The notes beneath the pieces are model-generated. The model was given only the letters and a program-made list of their open reading frames with translations, was not told where the DNA came from and searched no databases. Below, in pieces: positions 30,734-31,729 of a stretch of DNA of 31,729 bases. How positions within the stretch are numbered: the first letter of the stretch is position 1; every line of letters starts with the position of its first letter. Position numbers and translations under genes: made by a program. Source of the DNA: a virus; IMG/VR virus record IMGVR_UViG_3300029258_002923, positions 1 to 31,729 of that record; one strand, 5' to 3'.

Positions 30734-31183
30734 TTAAAACGACCCCGCGTCACTAGGCTCATTTTGCCTAGTATTTGAATAATCTTTAAGTAAATCTTTA
30801 CACATAAAATGCGCTTGTTCTAAATCGACTCTCTTCATAACCAAAAACTCCTCTACTACCTTAGCCGTATTGTAAGCCTCTGACTTCGTGTTGTAGTCTT
30901 CGCTTGATTTAGCTTCCCTTTCTTTTGCGGCCTCACTCTTTTCGTCTGACTGACTTTTTAGTAAACTAAGAGATTTTTCTAAATCATGCTTATAAACCAT
31001 TGTTAATCTTTTAGCTTTCGTCACCCACTCAGAGGTAGTAGCTTTCATAGCCCAAAACTTAACCATAAGTTCCCTAGCTAGTTCGTATGGGATGTCGTAA
31101 CCGCTTTTTTTCACCTCCCCCTCTAAAGCCTTTATCGCGCTTGGGTCAATGTTTAACCTTTTTATAACGTCTTTAACTTCCAT
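30734..31183 (-). CDS. Helical charged protein next to SSB; possible UvsY-like mediator
   Basis: The start is ATG 31183 (MEVKDVIKRLNIDPSAI..., 149 aa), 7 nt after AAGGAGGT; an ATG at 31216 overlaps the preceding gene more. Residues 30-149 are a highly charged helix (DLEKSLSLLKSQSDEKSEAA, then AKVVEEFLVMKRVDLEQAHF). Size, charge, the helical build and direct position beside the SSB gene resemble T4 UvsY, the recombination mediator, but I see no motif that proves it. A structural chaperone or SSB-interacting protein are alternatives. Confidence 0.6.
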   Translation of the reverse strand: MEVKDVIKRLNIDPSAIKALEGEVKKSGYDIPYELARELMVKFWAMKATTSEWVTKAKRLTMVYKHDLEKSLSLLKSQSDEKSEAAKEREAKSSEDYNTKSEAYNTAKVVEEFLVMKRVDLEQAHFMCKDLLKDYSNTRQNEPSDAGSF

Positions 31184-31565
31184 CTTCAACACCTCCTTTT
31201 TCCCAAGGATAAACAATCCACTGGTTTATTGTTTTAACACAAAAATCGGGCTCTGTTTTTGTCCCGTCTTTTCTATGTAAAGTAGCTATCTTAAAATCCT
31301 TAAATCTACTAAGCGCCTCTCCCGTATCGGATACATCGTCAACCACTAATGTTTCTGTCTTTTTCCATTCGTGGTACGTAAAACATAAAGGTAAGTCAAG
31401 AAGGTGTGATAACCTAACGGCTATGATTAAACCGCCTCTGGGAATAGCGTAAATATTTTTCATATCCTTAAATAGCTCTGAGCCAAGAATCTGATTTGAT
31501 AAGTCAGTACAAAGGCCATCGAATTCTTCCCAAGTAACTATATACTTATTCTCCTTCGTATTCAA
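31173..31565 (-). CDS. Type I phosphoribosyltransferase-like protein
   Basis: The 130-aa protein starts at TTG 31565, chosen for GGAGG 6 nt upstream. The PRPP-binding motif is clear: ETLVVDDVSDTGEALS, with the double Asp and T-G of PRTases, preceded by IYAIPRGGLIIAV, the PPi loop strand of the family. It is short, with a reduced hood. It may salvage a purine or pyrimidine base, or prepare a base derivative linked to the QueC-type pathway next to it. The stop lies 10 nt past the downstream ATG. Confidence 0.85.
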   Translation of the reverse strand: MNTKENKYIVTWEEFDGLCTDLSNQILGSELFKDMKNIYAIPRGGLIIAVRLSHLLDLPLCFTYHEWKKTETLVVDDVSDTGEALSRFKDFKIATLHRKDGTKTEPDFCVKTINQWIVYPWEKGGVEDGS

Positions 31566-31729
31566 TTGGGTCCTCCTCCGCCGCTTTTATAAACGCTTCT
31601 AACCTTTCCACGCAACTACCGCATTTACCGCAGGCTAACTCTCCACCTTTATAACATGTCCACGTATATTCGTAAGGAACTCCTATACAACAGCCTATAC
31701 TAGCTATGTCCCCCTTATCTAAATACATA
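31546..31729 (-). CDS. queC: QueC-like 7-cyano-7-deazaguanine synthase, 5' part beyond the window
   Basis: Only the last 60 residues are present. They contain TWTCYKGGELACGKCGSCVER, shown here in two parts: TWTC, then 7 residues later CGKCGSC, the zinc site C-X7-C-X2-C-X2-C seen at the end of QueC, followed by LEAFIKA. QueC converts carboxy-deazaguanine to preQ0. In phages this pathway feeds queuosine-type tRNA or 7-deazaguanine DNA modification that resists restriction. The rest of the gene and any partners (queD, queE, folE, DpdA) lie outside the window. Confidence 0.85.
   Translation of the reverse strand, partial: MYLDKGDIASIGCCIGVPYEYTWTCYKGGELACGKCGSCVERLEAFIKAAEEDPIEYEGE

Overview
The window is 31.7 kb of an AT-rich tailed double-stranded DNA bacteriophage (Caudoviricetes). 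Every gene I can support lies on the minus strand, so transcription runs from right to left. Genes are packed tightly, usually with 1-22 nt overlaps such as TAATG, ATGA or GTGA and strong AAGGAGG-type ribosome binding sites, and several starts are TTG or GTG. The host cannot be named from this sequence. No integrase, tRNA, rRNA, CRISPR array or insertion sequence was seen.

Replication, recombination and nucleotide block (about 25.5-31.7 kb): the tail of a QueC-like 7-deazaguanine enzyme, a phosphoribosyltransferase, a small unknown protein that could be a recombination mediator, a gp32-like zinc ssDNA-binding protein, a RuvC-like resolvase, a small PD-(D/E)XK nuclease, a RecA-like recombinase, and an SbcD/SbcC (gp47/gp46-like) nuclease pair. 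This resembles a T4-style recombination kit.

Accessory block (about 18.7-25.5 kb): two tandem paralogues with a small N-terminal beta domain plus a LamG domain. They are followed by a biosynthesis-like run: radical SAM/SPASM enzyme, aldo/keto-reductase-like protein, two different SAM methyltransferases, a GT2 and a GT4 glycosyltransferase. Next comes a set of tiny genes (17.6-18.7 kb). These include two zinc-ribbon proteins and a candidate programmed -1 frameshift: a C_CCT_TTC heptamer that abuts a TAG stop and opens a 62-codon extension.

Packaging and head block (about 1.9-17.5 kb): a consensus sigma70-like promoter precedes the small and large terminase (GpA type) genes. They are followed by two tiny genes, a Mu gp29-like portal fused to a MuF domain, a beta-rich structural protein, two multi-LamG proteins (2 + 3 domains), an unlisted 59-aa gene carrying a terminator-like hairpin, and a membrane-anchored coiled-coil protein. 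Then come a Mu gpI-like protease that contains an internally started scaffold (as in Mu I/Z), a decoration protein, the major capsid protein and connector genes (gp36-like, gpG-like and a gp37-like candidate). Where tail genes would be expected next, two more GT4 glycosyltransferases appear; the last is cut by the window edge.

Overall this is a mosaic phage: Mu-type head logic, a lambda GpA-type terminase and T4-type recombination genes, with a heavy investment in carbohydrate binding (seven LamG domains) and carbohydrate chemistry (four glycosyltransferases plus radical SAM, AKR and methyltransferases). The most unusual signals are the frameshift candidate, the sugar-chemistry cassette next to duplicated LamG proteins, the nested scaffold start, and the terminator-like hairpin inside a coding sequence.
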